Origin: an uncultured Bacteroides sp.
GTDB lineage: Bacteria; Bacteroidota; Bacteroidia; Bacteroidales; Bacteroidaceae
Direction of reading: 5' to 3'
DNA length: 6,495 bases
NCBI GenBank assembly: GCA_900557355.1
Contig: USSR01000400.1
Coordinates: forward strand, 1-6,495
The notes below the pieces were generated by a model that saw only the letters and a list, made by a program, of their open reading frames with translations, was not told where the DNA came from and did no database searches. How positions within the stretch are numbered: position 1 is the stretch's first letter; each line of letters starts with the position of its first letter. The translations under genes were made by a program, and so were the position numbers. Of the stretch, positions 6,346-6,495 are shown piece after piece.

Positions 6346-6378
6346 ATAGGTGGATGCAGCGGTATCCACCTATTTTGT
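6346..6378 (+). terminator. Rightward terminator-like hairpin
   Basis: ATAGGTGGAT (6346-6355) pairs perfectly with ATCCACCTAT (6364-6373) around an 8-base loop, and TTTTG follows. On the minus strand the stem would be followed by As, so only rightward termination makes sense. The U-tract is short, so it could be weak or act as an attenuator. Confidence 0.55.
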
Positions 6379-6380
6379 TC

Positions 6381-6495
6381 CTTACTGCACGGTTTTGAAC
6401 TAATTCATTTCGGTATGGTTTTGAAGCAAATGATACTTTAGCAAACAAGTATTGAAGTGGTAGCCCGAGAAATAATATAGAATTTACCTAACGGA
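6381..6495. other. No gene seen in the right-hand end
   Basis: Both strands lack an open frame of useful length here. The only structure seen is a 9-base direct repeat GGTTTTGAA (6391-6399 and 6417-6425) and a one-mismatch -7-like TACTTTAG (6434-6441) without a matching -33. It may be the upstream region of a gene outside the window. Confidence 0.4.

Larger units (their letters stand above)
6292..6378 (+). ncRNA. Putative small RNA or leader, about 87 nt, with complementarity to the btuB leader
   Basis: The unit has a promoter-like element, a 5' palindrome, an AT-rich single-stranded middle and a 3' terminator-type hairpin. The only start codon gives a five-codon frame (MKQIY, 6308-6322), too short to call a gene. 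Bases 6323-6335 (TGAAACATAATTG) are an exact antisense match to the btuB leader RNA at 5876-5864, directly after the aptamer P1. This suggests a regulatory RNA acting on the operon, but it could equally be the attenuated leader of a rightward gene beyond the window. Confidence 0.35.

Noticed and set aside
6391..6425. Direct repeat GGTTTTGAA, two copies 26 bases apart
   Set aside because: Nine AT-rich bases in two copies are easily due to chance, and there is no third copy or regular array, so neither a CRISPR nor a clear operator is supported.

Overview
The window looks like a Bacteroides-type (phylum Bacteroidota) vitamin B12 uptake locus. The evidence is the AT-rich base composition, Bacteroidota promoters of the TAnnTTTG (-7) type, and lipoproteins whose acylated Cys is followed by an Asp-rich stretch, as in the surface-export signal of this phylum. 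A cobalamin riboswitch also sits in front of a btuB-like TonB receptor. I cannot name the species from the sequence.

Left edge (1-240): the first seven codons of another leftward gene run off the window at 22-2, with a possible promoter at 78-85. A strong terminator hairpin at 165-205 closes the main operon. Main operon (minus strand, read right to left, 5678 to 241): a 681-aa BtuB-like TonB-dependent outer-membrane receptor; 19 bases later a 670-aa surface lipoprotein made of a BtuG/YncE-like beta-propeller plus an extra C-terminal domain of about 275 residues; 40 bases later a 439-aa surface lipoprotein with a PKD/Ig-like domain and a second propeller-type domain. The likely logic is that the lipoproteins capture cobalamin (or a related corrinoid) at the cell surface and pass it to BtuB, which imports it with TonB energy. 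No inner-membrane BtuCDF genes lie in the window.

Regulatory region (5679-6089, minus strand): a TAnnTTTG promoter starts transcription almost exactly at the first base pair of a complete cobalamin aptamer (5876-6049). A leader of about 200 nt follows. It ends in a terminator-like hairpin (5712-5742) whose 5' arm can pair instead with an upstream 8-mer (5823-5830), a plausible terminator/antiterminator switch.

Right side (6090-6495): there is no convincing protein gene. Two short rightward transcription units can be read from the sequence, each with a promoter-like element and an intrinsic-terminator hairpin (about 6172-6246 and 6292-6378). The first promoter is a near mirror image of the riboswitch promoter, with an inverted repeat between them. 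The second unit begins with a perfect 14-bp palindrome and carries a 13-nt stretch exactly complementary to the btuB leader RNA just after the aptamer. These candidate small RNAs next to a B12 operon are the most unusual part of the window; both are inferences from sequence and need expression data.
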